Shown: piece after piece, positions 8,230-15,152 of the stretch | Position numbering within the stretch: position 1 is the stretch's first letter | How the letters are laid out: every line of letters starts with the position of its first letter | Assembly: GCA_023433755.1 (NCBI GenBank) | Contig: JAEYUA010000205.1 | Span: 1-21,519, forward strand | From: Bacteroidota bacterium | GTDB lineage: Bacteria > Bacteroidota > Bacteroidia > Chitinophagales > Chitinophagaceae | DNA: 21,519 nucleotides | Direction: 5' to 3' | Program-made: the position numbers and the translations under genes | Notes under the pieces: model-generated | Databases searched by the model: none | What the model was told of the DNA's origin: nothing | The model's input: the letters and a program-made list of their open reading frames with translations, nothing else

Positions 8230-8784
8230 ACCTCGGAGGCTACCTCGGAGGTCGGATTGTATGTTGTTAAACCTGGTTGGAAAGATCTCCCTTACTTCCC
8301 GTTCTAACCGGCAAGTGAGTATTTGGTTATCCAATTATGATACCCATTATTGTCCTAAGATGCTTATATGACGGTATTTTAAATAAATGCCGACCTCGGA
8401 GGTAACCTCAGAGGTCGGGTGTTTGATTATTCGAAGTTCATACTGCTTGCAAATCAAATTTTCAGGACAACCCATCAGCCAAAGTTGCGACTGAACCTCG
8501 GAGGTTACCTCGGAGGTCGGATTGTATGTCGTCAAACCTGGTTGGAAAAATCTCCCTTACTTCAGGTTCTAACAAGCTTGTAAATATTAGGTTAGCCTAT
8601 TATGGCACTGATTATAGTCCGGGACTACTTTTAACCTAAATGAACTTTGAATAAATGCCCACCTCAGAGGTAACCTCCGAGGTGGGGTGTTTGATTATTC
8701 GAGGTTCATATTACTTGCAAATCAAATTCAAGGACAACCCATCAGCCAAAGTTGCGACTGGACCTCGGAGGTTACCTCGGAGGT
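8230..8784. repeat. Tandem composite repeat of about 266 bp built from palindrome pairs and two spacers
   Basis: The spacing from one palindrome pair to the second next is nearly constant: 8230 to 8495 is 265 bases, 8495 to 8762 is 267, and 8393 to 8661 is 268. Spacer B (about 140 bases) occurs at 8253-8392 and 8518-8660; both begin CGGATTGTATG and end in AATAAATGCC. Spacer A (about 79 bases) occurs at 8416-8494 and 8684-8761; both contain GGTGTTTGATTATTCGA and end in CAGCCAAAGTTGCGACTG. A decayed spacer A follows the first palindrome at 7795-7871 and keeps that 17-base core. So the repeated unit is pair, spacer B, pair, spacer A. Confidence 0.8.
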
Positions 8785-8867
8785 CGGCATGATCCAGGTT
8801 GAAAAAAACCTGTTTTGCTGAGGATTTACCCATTTTATGCTTATCCGAAGAAAGTAGTTTCGATTGT

Positions 8868-9497
8868 ATGGACAGGTATAAAGCAATTTTGTCCCCAGGG
8901 GAATATTTCCATGTTTGCAACCGCGCAGTTGGAAATGATAAGCTTTTCATTAACGATGAAGATTATCTATATTTTCTAAAACTTTTTATCAAATACATTA
9001 CGCCCGTTGCAGATGTTTTTTCATATTCTTTGCTTCCCAATCATTTTCACTTATTCCTGCGATTTTTCGAAAGAAAGCAAGTTTTTGCAAGGATGGAGCA
9101 ATTGGAGTATGCTCATAATAATGAAGAGGCAATACCTAAATTTTTACTGCAGCAATTCAGTAATTTTTTTAATGCCTATGTTAAGGTTTTCAACTATAAG
9201 CAAGACCGTAAGGGGAAGCTATTCATGGAACCATTCTGCAGGAAATCCATTGATACTATGCAGTATTATACCAAGATCATTCATTATGTGCATGTTAATG
9301 TTTTACATCACGGTGTATGCAAAACCCTTGAACAATGGCCTTACAGTTCTTATCTCCCTATAATTAAGGGTAATGTTCCCTGGCTTAAGTCTGATGAGGT
9401 TATAAAGTGGTTCGGGAATGTTGAAGAATTCATCAGGTTTCACCATCAGCCGGTTTTGGTCAGGTCTTCTAAAAATCCTCATATTATTTCCATTTAA
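8868..9497 (+). CDS. REP-associated tyrosine transposase (RAYT, TnpA-REP, IS200-related)
   Basis: Single-strand DNA endonuclease of the Y1 HUH family, predicted to nick or move the flanking palindromes. The start is taken at ATG 8868 (209 residues), which puts the typical opening SPGEYFHVCNRAV at residues 9-21. A longer frame can be opened only with TTG at 8799. The metal-binding motif is H59-F-H61 in SLLPNHFHLFLR. The catalytic tyrosine is probably Y104 in FFNAYVKVFNYKQDRKGKLF (Y110 is the alternative). The downstream HYVHVNVLHHG and WPYSSY segments are usual in the family. The frame is intact with all key residues, so the protein may be active. It is visibly richer in A and T than its neighbours, consistent with transfer. 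A palindrome pair ends 83 bases upstream, and another starts three bases after its stop codon. Confidence 0.9.
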   Translation: MDRYKAILSPGEYFHVCNRAVGNDKLFINDEDYLYFLKLFIKYITPVADVFSYSLLPNHFHLFLRFFERKQVFARMEQLEYAHNNEEAIPKFLLQQFSNFFNAYVKVFNYKQDRKGKLFMEPFCRKSIDTMQYYTKIIHYVHVNVLHHGVCKTLEQWPYSSYLPIIKGNVPWLKSDEVIKWFGNVEEFIRFHHQPVLVRSSKNPHIISI

Positions 9498-9640
9498 TAA
9501 CCTCGGATGTAACCTCCGAGGTGGTAAATGGAATGCACAAAATCAAAAAATAACCCCGGAGCTTACCTCCGAGGTTATATGTATTTTTTTACTTCCGCAT
9601 ACTTTTCGGTAATTATTAAAGTCAGAAACTCCAACTTCTA

Positions 9641-11311
9641 TCAAACCAGCATCGTCACCGGGTTCTCCATATATTTTTTGAAGGTCTGCAGGAAAGAAGC
9701 TCCAACAGCGCCATCTACACTCCTGTGGTCACAGCTCAGCGTGATCTTCATCACATTGCTTACTCCAAATCCATCACCTTTCCTCACTACAACTTCCTTG
9801 ATCCGGCCCACTGCCATGATTGCACTGTCAGGCGGATTGATAATGGCTGTGAATTCTTCAATATCCATCATGCCCAAATTGGAAATGGTAAAGGTGTTGC
9901 CAGTAAATTCATTGGGCTGCAGTTTCTTGTTCCTGGCTTTTCCTGATAGTTCCTTACTCTCTGCCGCGATCTGGCTCAGTGTCTTCTGATCCGCGAACTT
10001 GATCACAGGTACAATCAGGCCGTCTTCAATGGCAACAGCAACACCGATGTGAATATGATTGTACTGCCTGATGGAATCACCCATCCAGGAACTGTTCACG
10101 GCTGGATGTTTGCGCAAAGCCATGGAAACCGCTTTAATGATCATATCATTGAATGAGATCTTTACCTCGCTTACCTCATTCATTTGCGTTCGTGCCTGCA
10201 TGGCCTGGTCCATATTGATCTCCATGGTCAGGTAAAAATGCGGCGCGCCAAATTTGCTTTCGCTCAGTCTTTTCGCGATCACTTTGCGCATCTGGGATAT
10301 ATCCCTGTCAGTATAACCTTCTTCACCAGCAGTCTGGTAAGCCGCAGCAGGAGCTGATGCTTTTTGGGCACCACCGGCATCCTGTGCCGCAGGTTTGAAA
10401 TTGTCTATATCAGTCTTGGTAATCCTTCCATTATCACCCGAACCTTTCACCTGCGAAAGATCAATACCTTTTTCCTTTGCCATTTTTTTGGCAAGAGGGG
10501 AAGCCTTGATCCGTCCACCTTCATCAGTTGAATCATTGGTTTCTGAAACTGGCGCTTCAACTGGTGCAGCGGCTGCCGGTGTATTAGTTTCAGCTTTTGC
10601 TTCCTGTTTCGGAGCAGGTGTTGCTGAACCGGATTTGGAAGATGCTACTATGGCTTTCACATCCACCTTGCTTTCATCTCCAATGATACAAAGCAGGTCG
10701 TTCACCTGGATCTTTTCACCCGCCTGCGCACCCTGGTATAAAAGTGTGCCGTTCTTATAACTTTCCAGTTCCATTGTGGCCTTATCCGTTTCGATATCCG
10801 CCAGCACATCACCCTTCTTCACCTGGTCACCAACTTTTTTATGCCAGGAGGCCACCACTCCTTCCGTCATGGTATCGCTCAGCCTGGGCATCAGCACTAC
10901 TTCGTCCATTTTTGAAAGATCCATGGAAGGTGATGATCCATTTGACTGGTTGCCGGTGGGTACATCTCCCTCGGCTTTATCGGGAGTATCGGTTTCCTTA
11001 TCAACAGGTTTTTGCATATCAGGCTGGCCTTTTTGCGCGCCGTGGCCTGAAGTATATTGTGAAATATCTTCTCCGGCCTTTCCAATGATGGCCAGCAGTT
11101 CATCTACCTGGATCTTGGAACCTTTATCACCACCAATATGCAGCAGTGTTCCTTCCTTATAGCTCTCCAGTTCCATGGTAGCTTTATCCGTTTCTATCTC
11201 TGCCAGTAATTCACCCTTCTTTACAGGATCTCCAATTTTTTTATGCCAGGCAGCTATTACCCCTTCGGTCATCGTATCGCTCAGCCTGGGCATCAGGATC
11301 ACTTCAGCCAT
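9641..11311 (-). CDS. Dihydrolipoamide acetyltransferase, E2 of the pyruvate dehydrogenase complex
   Basis: Core enzyme of the pyruvate dehydrogenase complex, which transfers acetyl groups from lipoyl-lysine to CoA. It has 556 residues. Two lipoyl domains lie at about residues 1-77 and 135-212, each with ETDKATMELESY; the lipoylated lysines should be K43 and K177. Ala/Pro/Lys-rich linkers follow each. The peripheral-subunit-binding domain (KASPLAKKMAKEKGIDL) begins near residue 269. The catalytic domain runs from about 335 to the end, with H529 and D533 in DHRSVDG. The C-terminal sequence ENPVTMLV is typical of pyruvate E2. The two lipoyl domains are nearly identical over long stretches, so the duplication is recent or kept homogeneous. 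No E1 or E3 gene is in the window. The gene is convergent with the RAYT island and starts at ATG 11311 with no clear Shine-Dalgarno sequence. Confidence 0.92.
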   Translation of the reverse strand: MAEVILMPRLSDTMTEGVIAAWHKKIGDPVKKGELLAEIETDKATMELESYKEGTLLHIGGDKGSKIQVDELLAIIGKAGEDISQYTSGHGAQKGQPDMQKPVDKETDTPDKAEGDVPTGNQSNGSSPSMDLSKMDEVVLMPRLSDTMTEGVVASWHKKVGDQVKKGDVLADIETDKATMELESYKNGTLLYQGAQAGEKIQVNDLLCIIGDESKVDVKAIVASSKSGSATPAPKQEAKAETNTPAAAAPVEAPVSETNDSTDEGGRIKASPLAKKMAKEKGIDLSQVKGSGDNGRITKTDIDNFKPAAQDAGGAQKASAPAAAYQTAGEEGYTDRDISQMRKVIAKRLSESKFGAPHFYLTMEINMDQAMQARTQMNEVSEVKISFNDMIIKAVSMALRKHPAVNSSWMGDSIRQYNHIHIGVAVAIEDGLIVPVIKFADQKTLSQIAAESKELSGKARNKKLQPNEFTGNTFTISNLGMMDIEEFTAIINPPDSAIMAVGRIKEVVVRKGDGFGVSNVMKITLSCDHRSVDGAVGASFLQTFKKYMENPVTMLV

Positions 11312-11443
11312 GTGGTTCTTTAATTTTGAGAGCCGAAATTAAAGCAAAACAGGGAAATGAGATTTGTAGTTTGTAGTTTCCGCTGAAGTAAGGGGCACCA
11401 TCGATAAACGAGCATGGAAATTATTGAACACGGGGGCAGTGTT

Positions 11444-11923
11444 TTAACGGTACAGGTCCCTGAGTTCTTCCTTCAAATCAAAAGGAGTCTGACCCAGGTC
11501 TTTGAGCTTAAGTTGTAAAACACCCCTGATCTCTTCAAAATTCCGGTGATGAAAACTGGAAATACAGGCAATCCTTTTATCATCCATTTCCAGGTAGAGG
11601 TAGTCAAAACTTCCGTTTTCTGAAGATAAAACCGAACTTCTCAAACCGCTGATCTCCCCCAGCCAGTATTGTTTGGGTTTTCCCAGTCCATAATAGCCCC
11701 GGATGGTCACCCGGTCATGCTCCAGTTCCAGCCTGATTGCTTTATTCCTCATTTCACCCAGAAGCAACCAGCTCCAAACAAATAGCAATAAGGGAACCAA
11801 TGCCAGCAACCATAACTGCCCATTGGCATAATAGACGAGGGCAATGATCATAAGGGTGGTGAGCAACCACAATATGGCCTGGAAATAAGACCTCATCCAG
11901 AACCTGGACCTGATAATATGCAT
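11444..11923 (-). CDS. Unknown two-helix membrane protein downstream of dnaX
   Basis: I do not recognise this protein of 159 residues. It opens with a basic segment (MHIIRSRFWMR), then two hydrophobic helices at about 14-31 (ILWLLTTLMIIALVYYA) and 34-52 (LWLLALVPLLLFVWSWLLL). A soluble part of about 105 residues follows with alternating beta-type sequence (AIRLELEHDRVTIRGYYGLGKPKQ). Two N-terminal helices followed by a small beta-rich domain recall bacterial PH-like membrane proteins, but this is only a topological likeness. Its start lies five bases after the dnaX stop on the same strand, so the two are very probably co-transcribed and translationally coupled. A weak hairpin (AACAC/GTGTT) lies downstream, without a T-run. 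Confidence 0.7.
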   Translation of the reverse strand: MHIIRSRFWMRSYFQAILWLLTTLMIIALVYYANGQLWLLALVPLLLFVWSWLLLGEMRNKAIRLELEHDRVTIRGYYGLGKPKQYWLGEISGLRSSVLSSENGSFDYLYLEMDDKRIACISSFHHRNFEEIRGVLQLKLKDLGQTPFDLKEELRDLYR

Positions 11924-11928
11924 CTGAA

Positions 11929-13740
11929 TTAATAATCCAGTTCAAGCCGCAGCCTGTCCTTCAGTTCTTTCACCAGCGGGTATTGTTCAATGATCTTCTG
12001 GTACTGCTCACGTGAAGAAAGCGGTATATCCACCTGCACTTTTTCCTGCTGGCCTTCGGCTAAGGTGATACCAAATTGCAATTGTTTATTGCAAAGTTTT
12101 TCCTGCAAGAATTCTGAGACCTTGTTTCTTTCGAAATCAAGAAATTTCTGGTTGATGTTGTTGTTCACAATCGCTTCAAAATGATTGCTGTCACGGATCA
12201 CCAGTTCTGCCACCTCAAAACTTTGCCAGGCCGGGTTCTTTTTGATCTTGAGTTGTTCGATGTAAAGATTCCACGCGGCCTTCAAACCTTCCATTTCAAT
12301 CGGCACATCCTGCACTTCTTCGATGCAATTCTCTTCCTTAATCTTTTGCCGGAGAGAATCCAGCGAGCCCAGTTTCACCTTGCCTGTTTTGGCAGGTTTT
12401 GATTCCACTACCCTGGGTTCAACCGGCATTTCAACTGGTTTTACTTTGGTGGAGGCGGGCGTTTCTATAATGAGTTTAACTTCTTCGGGCTTCTTTACTT
12501 CCTGCTTAGGTCCCGGCTTTACCGTGGGTTTCGGTTGAGAGGCAGGATGGGAAGCTATGGGTTGAATGTTCCTGAATGGGACGGATTTCGCTATATCAGT
12601 AAGTTTTTTTTTCTCAATGCGACCGCCATCACTGGTAATCTGGAGGGCCTGGGACAGGTAACAGAGCCTGATGAGCGTGAGCTCTACATGCAGTCTTTTA
12701 TTGCGAGCGGCCCGGTATCCAATTTCTGCTTCATTCAGAATATTTAGCGCTGATACCAGGTAGCCAGCCTCCGTACGTTGTGCTGTTTCCACAAACCGCT
12801 GTTTAAAACTTTCCACCACTTCCAGGAGGCGCGAGACTCTTTCGTCCTTGCAGATCAGGAGATTGCGGAGAAATTCTGAAAAACCATTCAGCACCATATC
12901 ACCTTCGAAACCTTTTTTATCAATATCATCGTACAACAGCATAGCCCCGGCCAGGTCCTGGTCAAGCATACAATTGATCAGCCTGAAATAATAATCAGCA
13001 TCCAGGATGTTGAGGTGTTCGATGGTGTTTTCATAAGTGACTTCACCATTGGTAAAACTTACGATCTTGTCGAGGATACTCAGCGCATCACGCATGCAAC
13101 CTTCACTTTTCTGTGCGATTAATTGTAGAGCGGTATCCTGAGTTTTGATATTTTCCTTATTGGCGATTCCTTCCATATGATCTACCGTATCCTGGAGGGT
13201 GATCCGTTTGAAATCAAAAATCTGGCAACGGCTCAGGATGGTGGGAAGGATCTTGTGTTTTTCCGTTGTTGCCAGGATGAAGATGGCATAAGGCGGGGGT
13301 TCTTCCAGTGTTTTCAAAAATGCATTGAAAGCCTGTGCAGTAAGCATGTGCACCTCGTCAATGATATATACCTTGTACTGACCTGCCTGCGGGGCAAACC
13401 GTACCTGCTCAACCAGGCTCCGGATATCATCAACCGAATTATTGGAAGCGGCATCCAGCTCATGAATGTTCATGGAGGTGCCATTATTGAAAGAGATGCA
13501 GGAATTACATTCATTGCAGGCTTCTCCATCAGGGGTCTGCTGTTCGCAGTTGATGGTTTTGGCAAGAATGCGGGCGCAGGTGGTTTTACCCACACCCCTT
13601 GGACCACAAAATAAAAAGGCATGTGCCAGTTGCTGGTTCCTGATGGCATTGCGGAGCGTGGTAGTGATATGCTCCTGTCCCACTACGGTATCAAAGGTCT
13701 GTGGCCTGTACTTCCGGGCCGATACTACGAATTTTTCCAT
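11929..13740 (-). CDS. dnaX: DNA polymerase III subunit tau/gamma
   Basis: ATPase of the clamp loader, which opens the sliding clamp and, as tau, tethers polymerase and helicase. The start is taken at ATG 13740 because the family opening MEKFVVSARKYRPQTFDTVV begins there; this gives 603 residues. The frame is open for 34 more codons upstream, but these look unlike the family. The P-loop is GPRGVGKT (46-53). Zinc-module cysteines are C65, C75, C78 and C81, Walker B is YIIDEVH (125-131) and the SRC motif is at 170-172 with R171. Clamp-loader domain III ends near residue 366. A Pro/Lys/Val-rich linker covers about 390-465, then a tau-type C-terminal domain. A run of nine A in the message codes for K377-K379 at the end of the gamma part (see separate entry). 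Upstream, AGGCAG (13818-13823) and CTGCCT (13829-13834) form a 6-bp inverted repeat. Confidence 0.93.
   Translation of the reverse strand: MEKFVVSARKYRPQTFDTVVGQEHITTTLRNAIRNQQLAHAFLFCGPRGVGKTTCARILAKTINCEQQTPDGEACNECNSCISFNNGTSMNIHELDAASNNSVDDIRSLVEQVRFAPQAGQYKVYIIDEVHMLTAQAFNAFLKTLEEPPPYAIFILATTEKHKILPTILSRCQIFDFKRITLQDTVDHMEGIANKENIKTQDTALQLIAQKSEGCMRDALSILDKIVSFTNGEVTYENTIEHLNILDADYYFRLINCMLDQDLAGAMLLYDDIDKKGFEGDMVLNGFSEFLRNLLICKDERVSRLLEVVESFKQRFVETAQRTEAGYLVSALNILNEAEIGYRAARNKRLHVELTLIRLCYLSQALQITSDGGRIEKKKLTDIAKSVPFRNIQPIASHPASQPKPTVKPGPKQEVKKPEEVKLIIETPASTKVKPVEMPVEPRVVESKPAKTGKVKLGSLDSLRQKIKEENCIEEVQDVPIEMEGLKAAWNLYIEQLKIKKNPAWQSFEVAELVIRDSNHFEAIVNNNINQKFLDFERNKVSEFLQEKLCNKQLQFGITLAEGQQEKVQVDIPLSSREQYQKIIEQYPLVKELKDRLRLELDY
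12604..12612 (-). other. A9 slippery run in dnaX: candidate tau/gamma slippage site
   Basis: The plus strand has nine T at 12604-12612, so the dnaX message reads GAG AAA AAA AAA CTT (E376 K K K L380). If transcripts lose one A, the frame reads AAA AAA AAC TTA CTG ATA TAG and ends at residue 382. If they gain one A, or the ribosome slips by -1, it reads AAA ACT TAC TGA and ends at residue 381. Either way the product would be a gamma-like clamp loader with the three AAA+/collar domains and no tau tail. Thermus thermophilus dnaX is known to make gamma by slippage on a run of nine A; E. coli uses ribosomal frameshifting on A-AAA-AAG. The site is seen; its use here is inferred. Confidence 0.55.
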
Positions 13741-13905
13741 AACACGGCTGCAATCTAAACAATCCCGGACATCTGCCTGCCACAATATATCCCCAGTGAA
13801 ACAGGGGCCCGTTTTATAGGCAGATTTACTGCCTCCAATCACACCTGGCTGCCATAATATTTATGTACCCGATTTCCCTGCTTCAATGCGGGTTTATACT
13901 TACAG

Positions 13906-15075
13906 TTAATTCAATATAGGATGTCTTTTGAATTCTTTTGTCCTGTCAAATAAGTACCGGTAGGTAGTGAGTTTCCTGCTTTGGGCCACATCGCCAATCC
14001 CCTGCGCTACGTTGAGCATTTTTGGGTTGAAATCGCCGATCCATTGCATTTCATATTCGGTATATTCAAATGAATCCTTTCGCACGGTTTTATAGGCTTC
14101 TCCTACAATGAAGGCATCGATGCCCTTGCCCTGGAATTCGGGAATAATGCCAAAAACAAGACCGGTAAATTTTTTACAGGGTTTGGTTTTCTTTACCCAG
14201 AGGAATTTGAGTTTGTGCAGCAGGTCAAATTTTCCGTTAAGGTGTTTGAACCATTGGTTGAGGTCGGGAATATTTGTGAAGATGCCAATGGGTTTCTCCT
14301 CCTTGTAGGCAAACCACACAATCCTTTCATCCATCACTGGTTTCATTTTATTGAACATCAGCACTACCTGTTCTTTTTTCATTTCCTTTAAACCACCATG
14401 ACCCGCCCACGCGGCATTATAAACTTCAGCAAAATCAGCGGCATATTTTTCGAGCTTTGATTTTTCAATCTGTTTCACACTAAAGGCCGGATCTTTTTCA
14501 TATTGCGCATGTCTCTCAAAGATCTTTTTGCTCAGAAGCTGTTTGGGGTTCATGCCCAGGCATATCTGGTGGAAGAAAGCTTTGAATCCATAATTTTCGA
14601 ACAACTGCTGGTAGTAAGGAGGATTGTAATTCATGCCATACAAAGGTTCCTGGAAACCTTCCACCACCAGGCCCCACCATCGGTCGCGCTCCCCAAAATT
14701 GATGGGGCCATCCATGGCTTCCATTTCATTTTGCAGCAGCCAGTGTTTTGCCACATCAAACAGCATATCGGCAGCTTCCTGGTTATTGATACAGTCAAAA
14801 AAACCAATGCCACCCACTTTTACATCATCTCCCTTGTTCCTGTATTTTTTATTGGTAAAAGCAGCGATGCGGCCGATCAGTTCACCTTTTCCATCACGCA
14901 ACAGCCAGCGGTTCACTTTTCCGAAGCGGAAGGTTTTATTTTTTTTGGGATCAAATACATCGTTGATATCCTTGTCAAGCGGACGTATGTAATTATGATT
15001 TGCCTGGTTAACCAGCACATTCACTTTAATAAAATCCTTTGCTGCCTGTTGGTCCCTGACTTCTGTGAGCTGCAT
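13906..15075 (-). CDS. GNAT-like protein of unknown substrate
   Basis: A cytoplasmic protein of 389 residues from ATG 15075 (MQLTEVRDQQAAKDF). The frame is open up to ATG 15147, but that ATG lies inside the hairpin at 15125-15148, so the shorter start is preferred. The C-terminal half has a segment resembling the acyl-CoA-binding loop of GNAT acetyltransferases (FGIIPEFQGKGIDAFIV, with QGKG as the Q/RxxGxG/A-type turn). The N-terminal half has a second possible GNAT-like unit (LLRDGKGELIGRIAAF, then DGPINFGERDRWWG). Large proteins of this kind are common in Bacteroidota and usually annotated as hypothetical or N-acetyltransferase. I cannot name a substrate. It is flanked by dnaX and the L,D-transpeptidase gene, all on the minus strand, but the upstream hairpin suggests a separate transcript. 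Confidence 0.7.
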   Translation of the reverse strand: MQLTEVRDQQAAKDFIKVNVLVNQANHNYIRPLDKDINDVFDPKKNKTFRFGKVNRWLLRDGKGELIGRIAAFTNKKYRNKGDDVKVGGIGFFDCINNQEAADMLFDVAKHWLLQNEMEAMDGPINFGERDRWWGLVVEGFQEPLYGMNYNPPYYQQLFENYGFKAFFHQICLGMNPKQLLSKKIFERHAQYEKDPAFSVKQIEKSKLEKYAADFAEVYNAAWAGHGGLKEMKKEQVVLMFNKMKPVMDERIVWFAYKEEKPIGIFTNIPDLNQWFKHLNGKFDLLHKLKFLWVKKTKPCKKFTGLVFGIIPEFQGKGIDAFIVGEAYKTVRKDSFEYTEYEMQWIGDFNPKMLNVAQGIGDVAQSRKLTTYRYLFDRTKEFKRHPILN

Positions 15076-15124
15076 GTTGCCAAAAATAAATGATAACCGG
15101 GATTTATATAGGCCGTTAAATGAA

Positions 15125-15148
15125 GATGCCGCTTTGGTAAGCGGCATC
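15125..15148 (-). terminator. Terminator-like hairpin behind the L,D-transpeptidase gene
   Basis: GATGCCGCTT (15125-15134) and AAGCGGCATC (15139-15148) form a perfect 10-bp stem with a 4-base loop. It lies five bases after the stop codon of the 15153-16775 gene. The minus-strand tail is TTCATTTAA, only moderately T-rich, so termination may be partial. Confidence 0.65.
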
Positions 15149-15152
15149 CATT

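Larger units (their letters stand above)
7784..9575. repeat. REP-like palindrome array (ACCTCSGAGGT, mostly paired) around a RAYT gene
   Basis: The unit is the 11-base palindrome ACCTC-S-GAGGT. It occurs mostly as pairs separated by one base (T or A), 23 bases in all. Pairs lie at 7872-7894, 8230-8252, 8393-8415, 8495-8517, 8661-8683, 8762-8784, 9500-9522 and 9553-9575. Single copies lie at 7784-7794 and 8162-8172, and a decayed copy at 7962-7972. Each pair can fold into one hairpin whose central base pair is perfect when one half has CGG and the other CCG, as at 7872 and 9500. The array fills the space between the stop of the M1 peptidase and the stop of the E2 gene, which are convergent. 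Apart from the RAYT gene I find no supportable gene in 7785-9640. The arrangement matches REP/BIME elements mobilised by a RAYT; mobility is inferred. Confidence 0.85.

Noticed and set aside
8347..8535. A minus-strand frame with repeated PTSEVTSEV peptides
   Set aside because: The peptide repeats are translations of the ACCTCSGAGGT palindromes on the minus strand. The frame has no other gene-like property.
8799..8867. Longer RAYT start at TTG 8799
   Set aside because: The extra 23 residues do not resemble the family opening, and the ATG at 8868 places SPGEYFHVCNRA where RAYTs begin.
7784..9575. CRISPR array
   Set aside because: The repeats are short double palindromes, the spacers are unequal and themselves repeated, and no cas gene is near; a RAYT is.
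11429..11447. Hairpin AACAC/GTGTT behind the 11444-11923 gene as a terminator
   Set aside because: The stem is only five base pairs and no T-run follows on the minus strand.
13741..13842. Upstream extension of dnaX by 34 residues
   Set aside because: The extension carries no family sequence, and the conserved DnaX opening starts at ATG 13740.
15076..15147. Longer start for the GNAT-like gene at ATG 15147
   Set aside because: That ATG lies inside a perfect 10-bp hairpin that serves the upstream gene as a terminator.
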